Positions 9,888 through 18,171 of a DNA stretch of 64,000 bases are shown here, one piece after another. Made by a program: the position numbers and the translations under genes. The stretch is taken from NCBI GenBank assembly GCA_937944485.1, contig CALDYU010000002.1, forward strand, positions 186,001 through 250,000. The letters run 5' to 3'. Numbering within the stretch: position 1 is the first letter of the stretch; the number at the start of each line of letters is the position of its first letter. The notes under the pieces are model-generated. The model had not been told where the DNA came from. It made no database searches and was given only the letters and a program-made list of their open reading frames with translations. The DNA is from an uncultured Flavobacteriaceae bacterium (GTDB lineage: Bacteria; Bacteroidota; Bacteroidia; Flavobacteriales; Flavobacteriaceae).

Positions 9888-10922
9888 TTAATTTAAATAA
9901 TACTGCACATTTTCGGTGGTTATGATATCAATAGGTAGTAATTTTTCTGAAGGAATTGGTTTACCGAAAAGAAAATACTCTGCAAGATAGCCTACCCCCA
10001 AATACGCTTGTCGTTTGGGCTTTTGATGAATTAAAAAGTCGATACAGCCATTTTCTAAATAACGAATATTTTCTTCTAACAAGTCATAACCAACAATGGT
10101 TATATTGTTGCACAAATGTTCAATAGCTTGAATAAAACGGTATGCCTTTGAATTAGTTACGAAAATCGCGGATATTTCTGGATTAGACTGCAGCAGTTTA
10201 ATGGCCTCTTTTTTGAATGTTTCTTTATTCGACGTTTTTAAGCTGAATGTGTTAATTTGAGGAGCATTGGAGTTCTCTTCAAAATAAGTTTTAAAACCAT
10301 TTTCTTTCAACCTCATATTGGCCTCTTCGTCTAAATGTAGAACACCAAAAACACTTTTCTTAAGTGCCAATTTTTCGATGAGACTTGCCGCAACTCTACC
10401 ACTTTGGTATAAATCTTGACCAATATAGTTACTGGCATTGTAGGTGTCAATAGCATTGTTAAAAGACAATACATATATATTACTCTCTTGACATATCTTG
10501 TAAATATCTAAGGCTTCTTTTTGAAAAAGGGGTACTACCAGTAGCGCATCTAAAGGAGATTGTAATGCTTCTTTTGATTTTTCAAGGAAAGAAGAACGAT
10601 CATAGGGGTTGTAGTAATATTCATTTACTACTAAACCGAAGGGTTTAAATTCATTTGTCGCTTTTTGGATTCCTTGTACGGCGGGTATCCAATACGTATC
10701 TTTTTCTGGATTGGGCATCAGAATACATATCTTATAAATTTTATTGTTCTTAAGATTTCGAGCTATCGGATTCGGGTGGTAGTCTATTTCTTTAAGAACT
10801 TTTTGAACCTGGGCTAAAGATTTTGAAGAGACTTTACCTCTCTGATGAAGCACCCTGTCTACCGTTCCTTTCGAAACACCTGCTAACTCAGCAATATCCT
10901 TGATGGTATATTTTTTATACAT
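9888..10922 (-). CDS. LacI family transcriptional regulator
   Basis: Repressor-type regulator of 344 aa. Residues 1-55 are a LacI helix-turn-helix and hinge (TIKDIAELAGVSKGTVDRVLHQRG ... HPNPIARNLK); residues 60-340 are a periplasmic-binding-protein-like sugar sensor domain. It lies 96 bp downstream of the sodium symporter gene on the same strand and has its own likely promoter (TATATTTG, 10962-10955) with a palindrome over the -33 region. Its probable targets are the symporter/PIG-L operon and itself. Convergent with the LytTR gene with a 9-bp gap. Confidence 0.9.
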   Translation of the reverse strand: MYKKYTIKDIAELAGVSKGTVDRVLHQRGKVSSKSLAQVQKVLKEIDYHPNPIARNLKNNKIYKICILMPNPEKDTYWIPAVQGIQKATNEFKPFGLVVNEYYYNPYDRSSFLEKSKEALQSPLDALLVVPLFQKEALDIYKICQESNIYVLSFNNAIDTYNASNYIGQDLYQSGRVAASLIEKLALKKSVFGVLHLDEEANMRLKENGFKTYFEENSNAPQINTFSLKTSNKETFKKEAIKLLQSNPEISAIFVTNSKAYRFIQAIEHLCNNITIVGYDLLEENIRYLENGCIDFLIHQKPKRQAYLGVGYLAEYFLFGKPIPSEKLLPIDIITTENVQYYLN

Positions 10923-10954
10923 AACCAGATCCTAAGAGATATTTACCCTTACAA

Positions 10955-10995
10955 CAAATATAAGTTATTCTTAAATATATGTTAACTATATTAAC
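10955..10995 (-). promoter_or_regulatory. LacI-gene promoter with overlapping palindrome
   Basis: On the minus strand TATATTTG at 10962-10955 is a perfect Bacteroidota -7 element, placing transcription start near 10948, 26 nt before the lacI start codon. The 15-bp inverted repeat GTTAA-CTATA-TTAAC at 10981-10995 covers the position of the -33 element, as expected for an autorepressor site. It lacks the central CG typical of LacI operators, so assignment is tentative. Confidence 0.45.
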
Positions 10996-11018
10996 TTCTG
11001 AGAATTTCGCGCACAAAA

Positions 11019-12758
11019 CTACTTATTCCGCAACTTTCTTGCGTTGTTTATTTCTTGAAAAATTAAGGCAATGAAAGTAACCAAAGCGGCACCAATAAAA
11101 TTTAACCACAAGTATCCTAATTTTTCCTGCCCAGACGGATAAATGTGTATGAGGAAGTAGTAAATGAGGCACACAATAACTTGTGTGGCTAGGGCAGCAA
11201 AAAATACGGCGTTACCTTTAACATGCTTAAAGAAAAATGCCAAGAGAAAAATACCTAAAACGTTACCATAAAAAATGCTACCTATTATATTTACCAGTTG
11301 AATTAAGTTGTCAAACAAGTCTGCGACACAAGCAATTAAAATAGCAACTATTCCCCAAGCCATAGTAAATAACTTGGTGGCATAAACATCTTTTTTGGCA
11401 TTCATAGAAGTTTGTGTATTTCGTTTATAAATGTCCAAAGCGGTAATGGTACCTAATGCATTTAGTTCTGATGCAGTAGAAGACATGGCTGCAGAAAGTA
11501 TTACAGCCAACAACAAACCTATTAATCCTTTAGGTAAGTTGTTTAAAATGAAATGAATAAATACATAGTCCTTGTCGTTAGTTTCAGGCTTTTGATTATT
11601 AAGTTCATATGCCTTTTTAATTAGTGTTTTTGCTTTAACCCTATTAGCACTGTCTCTGCCATTAATACTTATTATTGATTTTTTGGCGTCTTCTATAGCA
11701 TTGTATTCCTTTAATTCTAATGCGGTAGAAAATGCATTCTGAGCTATTTTTTTTTCTATTTCTAAATTGAGTTGATGTTCTTGAAGTGTCTTATATTCCT
11801 CAGAGAGTGGTGAGCTCAAAACTTTACTCGTGGCAGCGGGATTGAAATTTAGTGGCGCTTGATTGTATTGGTAAAAAACAAAAACCATAACTCCGACTAA
11901 AAGAATAAAGAACTGCAATGGGATTTTTAAAATACCGTTAAAAATCAACCCCAACTGACTGTCGCGCACGGATTTACCTGACAAATACCGTTGCACTTGG
12001 CTCTGGTCAGTGCCGAAATAAGCTAAGGCAAGAAACAAACCTCCAGTAATTCCACTCCAAAAAGTATAGCGTTCAGTAGTGTCAAAGCTAAAATCAAGTA
12101 TGTTCAACTTCTCACTGGCACCTGCAATTTCAAGCGATTTAGAAAAAGTAATGTCTTCAGGTAGAGCACCCAAAATGTAGAAAAAGGCTATAAACATGCC
12201 TGTCATTATGATAAACATCTGTTGCTTTTGCGTAACACTTACTGCTTTTGTCCCGCCAGAAACAGTATAGATGATAACAAGACTACCAATGATGATGTTG
12301 AGCTTCCATAAATCCCATTGCAAAATAGAAGATAAAATAATGGCAGGTGCAAAAATCGTAATGCCAGCTGCCAACCCTCTTTGTATTAAAAATAGAATAG
12401 CAGCTAGTGATCTCGTTTTTAAATCAAAACGTGTTTCTAAAAATTCATAGGCTGTGAATACTTTTAATTTGTGGTAAATTGGAATGAAGACCAAACATAT
12501 AATAACCATGGCAATGGGCAATCCAAAATAGAATTGTACAAAACCCATACCATCATGAAAGGCTTGCCCAGGAGTGGAAAGAAAAGTAATTGCACTTGCT
12601 TGCGTGGCCATTACTGACAGACCTATTGTCCACCATTTTGAATCACGACCTCCGCCAACATAATCCTCTACATTTTGAATACCTCTTGTCTTCCAGACGC
12701 CATAAAGAACTATAAATAACAGGGTTCCGACTAGTACTGACCAATCAATAATTTCCAT
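11019..12758 (-). CDS. Sodium:solute symporter (SSS/SGLT family)
   Basis: Inner-membrane Na+-coupled transporter of 579 aa with about 13 membrane helices. SSS signatures include the GGR motif at 36-38, the unwound-helix region SVMATQASAITFLSTPGQAF (49-66) and ILSAAMSSTASELNALGTI. A hydrophilic segment of about 100 residues (roughly 300-400, Lys/Glu-rich, probably helical) is inserted between two helices; such inserts are seen in Bacteroidota sugar symporters but not in most SSS proteins. The start codon is 1 nt after the stop of a 33-residue ORF (TGATATG), implying translational coupling. Upstream in the operon is a PIG-L deacetylase, downstream a LacI regulator. The substrate is probably a sugar or a deacetylated sugar. 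Confidence 0.9.
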   Translation of the reverse strand: MEIIDWSVLVGTLLFIVLYGVWKTRGIQNVEDYVGGGRDSKWWTIGLSVMATQASAITFLSTPGQAFHDGMGFVQFYFGLPIAMVIICLVFIPIYHKLKVFTAYEFLETRFDLKTRSLAAILFLIQRGLAAGITIFAPAIILSSILQWDLWKLNIIIGSLVIIYTVSGGTKAVSVTQKQQMFIIMTGMFIAFFYILGALPEDITFSKSLEIAGASEKLNILDFSFDTTERYTFWSGITGGLFLALAYFGTDQSQVQRYLSGKSVRDSQLGLIFNGILKIPLQFFILLVGVMVFVFYQYNQAPLNFNPAATSKVLSSPLSEEYKTLQEHQLNLEIEKKIAQNAFSTALELKEYNAIEDAKKSIISINGRDSANRVKAKTLIKKAYELNNQKPETNDKDYVFIHFILNNLPKGLIGLLLAVILSAAMSSTASELNALGTITALDIYKRNTQTSMNAKKDVYATKLFTMAWGIVAILIACVADLFDNLIQLVNIIGSIFYGNVLGIFLLAFFFKHVKGNAVFFAALATQVIVCLIYYFLIHIYPSGQEKLGYLWLNFIGAALVTFIALIFQEINNARKLRNK

Positions 12759-12759
12759 A

Positions 12760-12861
12760 TCAGGTGAATGAACTCATTATATAAGAAAAAACTAAAACGT
12801 ATATTACATTAAGTAATAACACCAGCGAATATTCCTTCTTCCAATTAGGTTTGTCTTTCAT
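12760..12861 (-). CDS. 33-aa single-helix membrane ORF coupled to the symporter
   Basis: ATG at 12861 is preceded by AAAAGG (8-nt spacing), a good Shine-Dalgarno by the standards of this genome, placed at the end of the PIG-L gene, whose stop is 2 nt upstream. The product is a short charged N-terminus (MKDKPNWKKEY) followed by one hydrophobic helix (SLVLLLNVIYVLVFSYIMSS) and ends FT. Its TGA stop is separated by 1 nt from the symporter ATG. The layout, with an SD before the small ORF but none before the symporter, argues that it is translated. Small partner subunits are known for other SSS proteins (YhdT with PanF, YjcH with ActP); by analogy this could be one, but it is unlike those families in sequence as far as I can judge. 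Confidence 0.65.
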   Translation of the reverse strand: MKDKPNWKKEYSLVLLLNVIYVLVFSYIMSSFT

Positions 12862-12863
12862 TA

Positions 12864-15401
12864 CTAGCCTTTTATATTATCCGATTTTTTTACTTTTTCT
12901 TTCCCTAAAGAAAGCATATTCGCAAAAAGTTTATAGGCACCAGGTACTCCCGCTGGCAGCTCTCTGAAGAAACTTAATCCTGTATATATATAATTGCCTT
13001 TTCCATGAGGCGCTACTAACAAACTTCCTGTTTTTTTTGTTTCCCCTTCATCATTCATTGCTAAAATGGGAGTAAATGCCTCATCCCAACTATTGGGAAA
13101 ATACAGTCCTCGTTCTTGCACCCAACCTTCAAAATCTTTACTCACAATAGTATTTGGAAAATTCACAACGGCATGATTTTTAGCTATAATACTAACTTCA
13201 GAATTTTCATCTGTAACACGATCACGAGATAACTTTAATTCGTAAGGTGCGATGTTAGTAAATTGCTTATCCCAACGACCAGCAGTATTATATTGTACAA
13301 TCATGTTGCCTCCTCCTTTCACATAGTCTAATAAAAATCGTTGTTTAAACTGGAGCTCTTTTACGACGTTATATGCGCGTATGCCAACAACTACGGCATC
13401 GAACTTATCAAGGTCTCCTTCCTGTATGGTACTAGGGTCAATGATAATGACATTATATCCAATCTGCTTAAGACTTGTGGGCACATCATCACCTGCTCCC
13501 ATAATATAGCCTATATTGTCACCTAGGCGATCAATATTTAGGCGAACAACTTTGGCTTCTGCTGGAAGTAATACCGATTGCATGGGAATATGATCATAGG
13601 CAATGTTGACTAATTCTTTAGTAATCTGCTTTCCATTTATTTTGATAATTGGACTAATATAGCTTTCATTTTCATTGTCAGGGGGTGTCAATGTGAACAC
13701 AAGAACTTGCTCGTCGCCTTTCTTGGTTATTTCAAATGGTTTAGATTCTTGATCTACTTTCCATAACTCAGAATAACACAACTGAACCTCGCCTTTCACA
13801 TTATTTTTATGTGCTTTTATGGTAACAGCAATTTCTTTTGATTGTTGATCAGCAAAAATGAAGACCTTATCATCAAAACTGGCTGTGGCTTCAGGCAGTA
13901 TTTCAAAAGGTTGGTACAACTCTCCCTTATCATTTCGAGCATATTTATAAATTACCGGTTTGGCAAAAGTTATATCGTAATTGTCAAAGGCCATTTCGAA
14001 ACGAGCACTAAAGGCTGCTGGGGTTTCAGGTTTTCCAATCCATTGCTTATTGCTGACATTGTACATACCCAAGCTTCCTTTTTCATTAAGCCAATAAGGA
14101 CTTGTGAAATTTGCTTGTTCAGGCACTGCAAACTCAATTTCAAATTTTTCTTTTTTATTGTTTTGTAGCGATAGTCCAGGTTTTATCGCTGCTGTTGCAT
14201 CTAAAGTGCGAATGCTCACCGACTGCAATTTGATGTTTGTATTGCTTCGGTTTAATGTTTCAATATTTATTTTTATGGCGTTACCCGGATTTGTACTTGC
14301 AGTATCTGAAAAAGCTTCTAAGTATAAACCAGAAACAGATAGTATTAAGTCCTCAATTTCCTGAAGTTTAATGGTTCGCCAATGCTCATCAGAAAGTGCA
14401 CTAATTAATTGATGAGCTGAAACGAGTTCTGCTAAATGCTCTGAGGGATCAGTAAAATTAAAATTTGCCTCAATTTCATTTAAAATTTTTCCTATAGCAT
14501 CGCCTCCTTGTAAACGTGACCAAGTTGTCTTAATACCATCAAAAATATTGCTTTTGTCTTCTGGAAAATCTCCTTTCAAAAATTCTACATATTCATTTTC
14601 GCTGCCTCTAGATGTAAGGCGACCAAAGCCTTGACATAAATGTTGACTGCTTGCCCATGAAGCTATTTCATTATTTGAAACCCCCAAAACGGGGTAATAG
14701 ACACCTACATTCATTTCAAGCATAGTTGATTTATCAGCTTTTTCAAACTTTTCTCTACTTCCATAAAACCACCATGAGGTATTGAAAAATAAGCGTTTTG
14801 GCTTCCAAGTTTCAGTAAAAATCAATTGTTCTGGGTAGGCGGTTTGGTCACTTGCTAAATCGAAAGCTTCAAAACTTAACATGGCCGATGACGTATGATG
14901 ACCATGAGTAGAACCTGGCGATCTATGATCAAAGCGGTTAATGATTACATCTGGTTTGAAAATTCGAATGCGTTGAACTACGTCTCCTAACACTTCTTTT
15001 TTGTCCCATATTTTTAAGGTTTCCTTCGGATGCTTTGAATATCCAAAATCATTGGCCCGCGTAAAAAATTGTTCTCCACCATCTACACGACGCGCTGCTA
15101 AAAGTTCTTGCGTACGTAAAACGCCCAGTAATTCTCGTAATTCAGGTCCAATCAAATTTTGTCCACCATCACCGCGCGTTAATGACAAATAAGCCGTTTT
15201 TGCCTTAACATGATTTGACAAATAGGATATAAGTCGTGTATTTTCATCATCAGGATGCGCAGCAATATAAAGTGCTTTTCCTAAAAAATTTAGCTTTTGT
15301 AATGAATGATAAATCTCAGCCGATGTTTTTTTCTTAGGAGTTTGCGCAAACAAAGAACTCGAAAAGAACAAACAAACAGAGATAAATAGAAATTTACGCA
15401 T
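12864..15401 (-). CDS. Secreted PIG-L family deacetylase with C-terminal GATase-like domain
   Basis: Exported protein of 845 aa. The ATG at 15401 is chosen because it begins a signal peptide (MRKFLFISVCLFF...FAQ); the longer frame adds seven residues. The N-terminal PIG-L/LmbE zinc deacetylase domain (about 35-290) has AHPDDE (His49, Asp51, Asp52) and the second metal motif in STHGHHTSS. A beta-rich middle region (NEW3-like) leads to a C-terminal Rossmann-like GATase1-type domain (from about 630: GDDVPTSLKQIGYNV ... DAVVVGIRAYN ... GGGNMIVQYNT). PIG-L enzymes remove N-acetyl groups from GlcNAc-like sugars; this large bimodular secreted form has no assigned substrate. First gene of the operon with the small ORF and the SSS symporter; a -7 element TATCTTTG is at 15431-15424. 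Confidence 0.87.
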   Translation of the reverse strand: MRKFLFISVCLFFSSSLFAQTPKKKTSAEIYHSLQKLNFLGKALYIAAHPDDENTRLISYLSNHVKAKTAYLSLTRGDGGQNLIGPELRELLGVLRTQELLAARRVDGGEQFFTRANDFGYSKHPKETLKIWDKKEVLGDVVQRIRIFKPDVIINRFDHRSPGSTHGHHTSSAMLSFEAFDLASDQTAYPEQLIFTETWKPKRLFFNTSWWFYGSREKFEKADKSTMLEMNVGVYYPVLGVSNNEIASWASSQHLCQGFGRLTSRGSENEYVEFLKGDFPEDKSNIFDGIKTTWSRLQGGDAIGKILNEIEANFNFTDPSEHLAELVSAHQLISALSDEHWRTIKLQEIEDLILSVSGLYLEAFSDTASTNPGNAIKINIETLNRSNTNIKLQSVSIRTLDATAAIKPGLSLQNNKKEKFEIEFAVPEQANFTSPYWLNEKGSLGMYNVSNKQWIGKPETPAAFSARFEMAFDNYDITFAKPVIYKYARNDKGELYQPFEILPEATASFDDKVFIFADQQSKEIAVTIKAHKNNVKGEVQLCYSELWKVDQESKPFEITKKGDEQVLVFTLTPPDNENESYISPIIKINGKQITKELVNIAYDHIPMQSVLLPAEAKVVRLNIDRLGDNIGYIMGAGDDVPTSLKQIGYNVIIIDPSTIQEGDLDKFDAVVVGIRAYNVVKELQFKQRFLLDYVKGGGNMIVQYNTAGRWDKQFTNIAPYELKLSRDRVTDENSEVSIIAKNHAVVNFPNTIVSKDFEGWVQERGLYFPNSWDEAFTPILAMNDEGETKKTGSLLVAPHGKGNYIYTGLSFFRELPAGVPGAYKLFANMLSLGKEKVKKSDNIKG

Positions 15402-15423
15402 GTAGTTGAATTTAGTTGGCAAT

Positions 15424-15431
15424 CAAAGATA
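15424..15431 (-). promoter_or_regulatory. -7 promoter element of the PIG-L/symporter operon
   Basis: TATCTTTG on the minus strand matches TAnnTTTG. It predicts transcription start near 15417, 16 nt before the PIG-L ATG. A CTTG at 15450-15447 is the only -33 candidate and its spacing (15 nt) is short, so the promoter may need an activator or be weak. Confidence 0.4.
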
Positions 15432-15482
15432 GAAAGATAAAGATCGCAAGAAACTGCTTTTAGAACTTCTTTAACACATTGA

Positions 15483-16037
15483 CTAAGACCCAATTTGAGT
15501 ATTTGATTGATTCGCAGAACGAACCAGTGAGACCGCTTTCTGCAGCATCATATTGTTTGGGTAGGTGAGAAGCTCTCCGTTTTTTCTACGAAGATGCAAA
15601 TGAAAGGCACTGATATCTTCAATGAAAAATATGTTATTGGCTTCGTTATCTTCTTTTATTTCATTGTCCAATATTTTTACTTCATCACCTATTTTAAAAG
15701 GAAAATAAAAGAACAATACTACTCCGGCGGTTAAGTTGCTTAGAATTGACCATTGCGCAAATAAAGCTACTCCGATTACCGCAAAGACCGAAGAAAACAG
15801 TAATCCTAGATCTTTAAAATTTATATTCCAAATAAACAATAATGCGCCAATGGCAAGAATTACTAAAAGGGTAGAAACATATTTAGAAATCAATAAGGTT
15901 CTAGCCACCATGAAATTACTAACTCGGCCAACTCGTTTAATAGTTTTACGAGCAATGAATTGTAGCAGTATTATACTAATCAATGTAATTAAGGTCCAAA
16001 GTAATTCACTTTGGTACGCCAAATAGAATTCTGTCAT
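15483..16037 (-). CDS. Small MscS-type mechanosensitive channel
   Basis: Inner-membrane protein of 184 aa: three hydrophobic segments (about 11-28, 46-66, 74-115) and an MscS beta domain with the pore-lining helix and following motif ALFAQWSILSNLTAGVVLFFYFPFKIGDEVKI, then GELLTYPNNMMLQKAV. It lacks the long C-terminal cage domain of E. coli MscS, a common short form in Bacteroidota. Last gene of the Crp/Fnr-to-MscS minus-strand run, 9 nt after the lipoprotein gene. Confidence 0.87.
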   Translation of the reverse strand: MTEFYLAYQSELLWTLITLISIILLQFIARKTIKRVGRVSNFMVARTLLISKYVSTLLVILAIGALLFIWNINFKDLGLLFSSVFAVIGVALFAQWSILSNLTAGVVLFFYFPFKIGDEVKILDNEIKEDNEANNIFFIEDISAFHLHLRRKNGELLTYPNNMMLQKAVSLVRSANQSNTQIGS

Positions 16038-16046
16038 AATTTATAG

Positions 16047-16994
16047 TTATAGGCCTAGGCTGTCGCGTAATGACAAAAAGCGGTTGCTGTTTTTTTGCCA
16101 ATACGGACTTTTGATAGTCTTTATTTTGGTGCCCGTCGATGTCAGCATTTTTGCATTAGATCCATATCCGTCTTTGAAACTATCAGACCAGCTTTCAATC
16201 TGGTATGGAAAACTAGAAGAAAAATTAATTTCAAGGGTTCTTTGCAGTTCAGGGTAAATAATTTTATAGGTTTTTTGTCCATCGTTTAATGATAAACTAG
16301 CGGTTGCATTATATGCTTTTAACTCTTTGTGTGTCAACCTAATGTATTCCATAGATGGGATTATTTTTAAATTCCCAACAGGCAGTTCATTCGGATTAAT
16401 TCGCAGCTTGTTCCATAACTCATTTTCAAGCACAGCTTTATCTAAATTAAATTCCGAATCACTTTCTGATTCAAAATATGAATGCGACGTTATTTCAAAT
16501 TTTTCTCGATTATTAAGCTGTGCATAAACTTGTCCGCACCATTCTTGAGAAGAGAACGAAACTTTAATGGCGTGATCATTATCATGAACAGGATAAAAAC
16601 TACTGCTCATGATAGAATAGGGGTAGATGCCTGTTAAATAGTTCTTAGTGCTATTCAATTTCAACACCGGTATATTGGAAGCATTATTGTGATCTGCTTT
16701 TACCTGTTTTTCTTTATGAAATGGTTCGGTTACGTAAATTAGTACAGCTTTACCTTCACGAAGTTCACCATATCGCGCTTGTACTAGTTTGTACGAGCTA
16801 ATTTCTGCGTCACCGGCATACCAATATTTTTTAAATTCTTCCGAAGTGACTTTTTTGGCTAGCTCAGGCGCCGCGGGCATTTGCATTGCGATAGCCTTGT
16901 TTTGATTAACATTGTTTTCTTTACAAGAAAGTAGCGATAAAAATATCAGAGCAAGCCCCAATATACTAGATGAGAAGATTATATATTTTTTCAT
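16047..16994 (-). CDS. Hypothetical lipoprotein downstream of maf
   Basis: Lipoprotein of 315 aa: from the ATG at 16994 a signal peptide (MKKYIIFSSSILGLALIF) ends in the lipobox LLSC. The longer frame from 17033 adds 13 residues and is less likely. The mature part is soluble, with conserved-looking stretches KYWYAGDAEISSYKLVQARYGELREGKAVLIYVTEPF and SSSFYPVHD. I recognise no enzyme motif. Homologues in Flavobacteriaceae are commonly found beside maf and in some databases carry the Maf name by position, which the sequence does not support: the SGSPRR motif of Maf is absent here. Confidence 0.72.
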   Translation of the reverse strand: MKKYIIFSSSILGLALIFLSLLSCKENNVNQNKAIAMQMPAAPELAKKVTSEEFKKYWYAGDAEISSYKLVQARYGELREGKAVLIYVTEPFHKEKQVKADHNNASNIPVLKLNSTKNYLTGIYPYSIMSSSFYPVHDNDHAIKVSFSSQEWCGQVYAQLNNREKFEITSHSYFESESDSEFNLDKAVLENELWNKLRINPNELPVGNLKIIPSMEYIRLTHKELKAYNATASLSLNDGQKTYKIIYPELQRTLEINFSSSFPYQIESWSDSFKDGYGSNAKMLTSTGTKIKTIKSPYWQKNSNRFLSLRDSLGL

Positions 16995-17033
16995 AACAGG
17001 ATATTTAAAATATTTAAAGTTACTCAAAACCAA

Positions 17034-17621
17034 TTAGGCGACCATTTCATTTAACGTTTTGTAAACCAAATGAGTAGGCAGACCAACAACATTGGGGTAT
17101 CCCCCTTTTATATGTTCAATACCAATGAGTCCTATCCATTCTTGAATACCATAGGCTCCGGCTTTGTCGAACGGTTTATAGGTGTTGATATAAAACCAAA
17201 TTTCATCATCTGATAAATCCTTAAATTTCACCTCAGTGATACCGTGAACTGTTAATTGCTTCTCCGTAGTTGTAAAAGTTACTGAGGTGATAACTTCATG
17301 TAAATCATTCGAAAGTCTTCGCAGCATCTGGTAGGCCTCATCATTATTGGCAGCCTTGGCTAAAGACATGTTATTATGCCAAACTACGGTGTCAGAGGTA
17401 ATCAGAATTTCTTTTGGATGAAGCTCATCTTTAAATATGCTAGCTTTTAATTCGGATAAATAATCCGAAATCTCATGTCCTTTTAATTGCTCGGGATAAA
17501 TTTCGTCAATCGTTTTAAGGCGAACTTCAAACTTTAAGCCTAATGCCTTGAAATATTGCTGTCTTCTGGGAGAACCTGATGCCAAGATAATTTTATAACC
17601 TTCTAATTCGTTTTGAAGCAT
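17034..17621 (-). CDS. maf: Maf-like nucleotide pyrophosphatase
   Basis: Cytosolic house-cleaning NTP pyrophosphatase of 195 aa. The signature LASGSPRRQQYFKALGL (13-29) is the phosphate-binding loop of the Maf/YhdE family; TSDTVVWHN (about 80-88) holds the catalytic Asp, and DKAGAYGIQEW with KGGYPNVVGLP completes the family pattern. Members hydrolyse dTTP/UTP or modified pyrimidine nucleotides. Downstream of the KdsC-like gene by 22 bp in the same run. Confidence 0.95.
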   Translation of the reverse strand: MLQNELEGYKIILASGSPRRQQYFKALGLKFEVRLKTIDEIYPEQLKGHEISDYLSELKASIFKDELHPKEILITSDTVVWHNNMSLAKAANNDEAYQMLRRLSNDLHEVITSVTFTTTEKQLTVHGITEVKFKDLSDDEIWFYINTYKPFDKAGAYGIQEWIGLIGIEHIKGGYPNVVGLPTHLVYKTLNEMVA

Positions 17622-17643
17622 TTTCTAAATCTTATAGAATCAT

Positions 17644-18171
17644 CTAATCATTAGCAGCACTGTAATTACTGTTCCAATCGCCACGAACCTTGAGAACTTG
17701 TTCAATCACATCGCGTACGCAGGCATCACCACCGTTGCGATGCGAAATATATTTTGCTACTTCTTTTACTTCAGGTATTGCATCTTGAGGGCAAGTAGGA
17801 AGTCCTACTATTTTCATAGGAGGTATGTCAGGCATATCATCTCCCATATATAATACATTTTTCAAAGCAATGTTATTCGTGTCCAGATATTCACGAAGTG
17901 GTCCTTCTTTATGATGCGCTCCCATTGTTATAGCATGAACTCCCAAACCTTCAAATCGTAGGCGCACCCCTTCGTTGGTGCCACCTGTGATAATACATAT
18001 ACGGTATCCTTTTTGTAATGCGGTTTTAAGAGCATAACCATCCTTTACACTCATTTTTCGTAACATTTCTCCCTCTTTAGTAATTAAGAGCGTACCATCG
18101 GTAAAGACCCCATCTACATCAAATACGAAAGTGCTGATATTTTTTAAATATTCTTTATAACTTTTTTCCAT
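17644..18171 (-). CDS. KdsC-like HAD-IIIA phosphatase
   Basis: HAD superfamily phosphatase of 175 aa, the length of stand-alone KdsC (3-deoxy-D-manno-octulosonate 8-phosphate phosphatase). Motif I is FVFDVDGVFTDG (16-27), motif II is IITGG (about 60), and motif IV is GDDMPDIPPM; the Gly/Arg-rich tail (HRNGGDACVRDVIEQVL) is typical of KdsC and organises the tetramer. It overlaps the DUF2520 gene by 17 nt. No other Kdo or lipopolysaccharide gene is nearby, so the substrate could be Kdo-8-P or a related acylneuraminate 9-phosphate. Confidence 0.88.
   Translation of the reverse strand: MEKSYKEYLKNISTFVFDVDGVFTDGTLLITKEGEMLRKMSVKDGYALKTALQKGYRICIITGGTNEGVRLRFEGLGVHAITMGAHHKEGPLREYLDTNNIALKNVLYMGDDMPDIPPMKIVGLPTCPQDAIPEVKEVAKYISHRNGGDACVRDVIEQVLKVRGDWNSNYSAAND

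Noticed and set aside
16047-16994. Naming the lipoprotein next to Maf as a second Maf
   Set aside because: No SGSPRR loop; exported by lipobox. The name arises from the neighbour.
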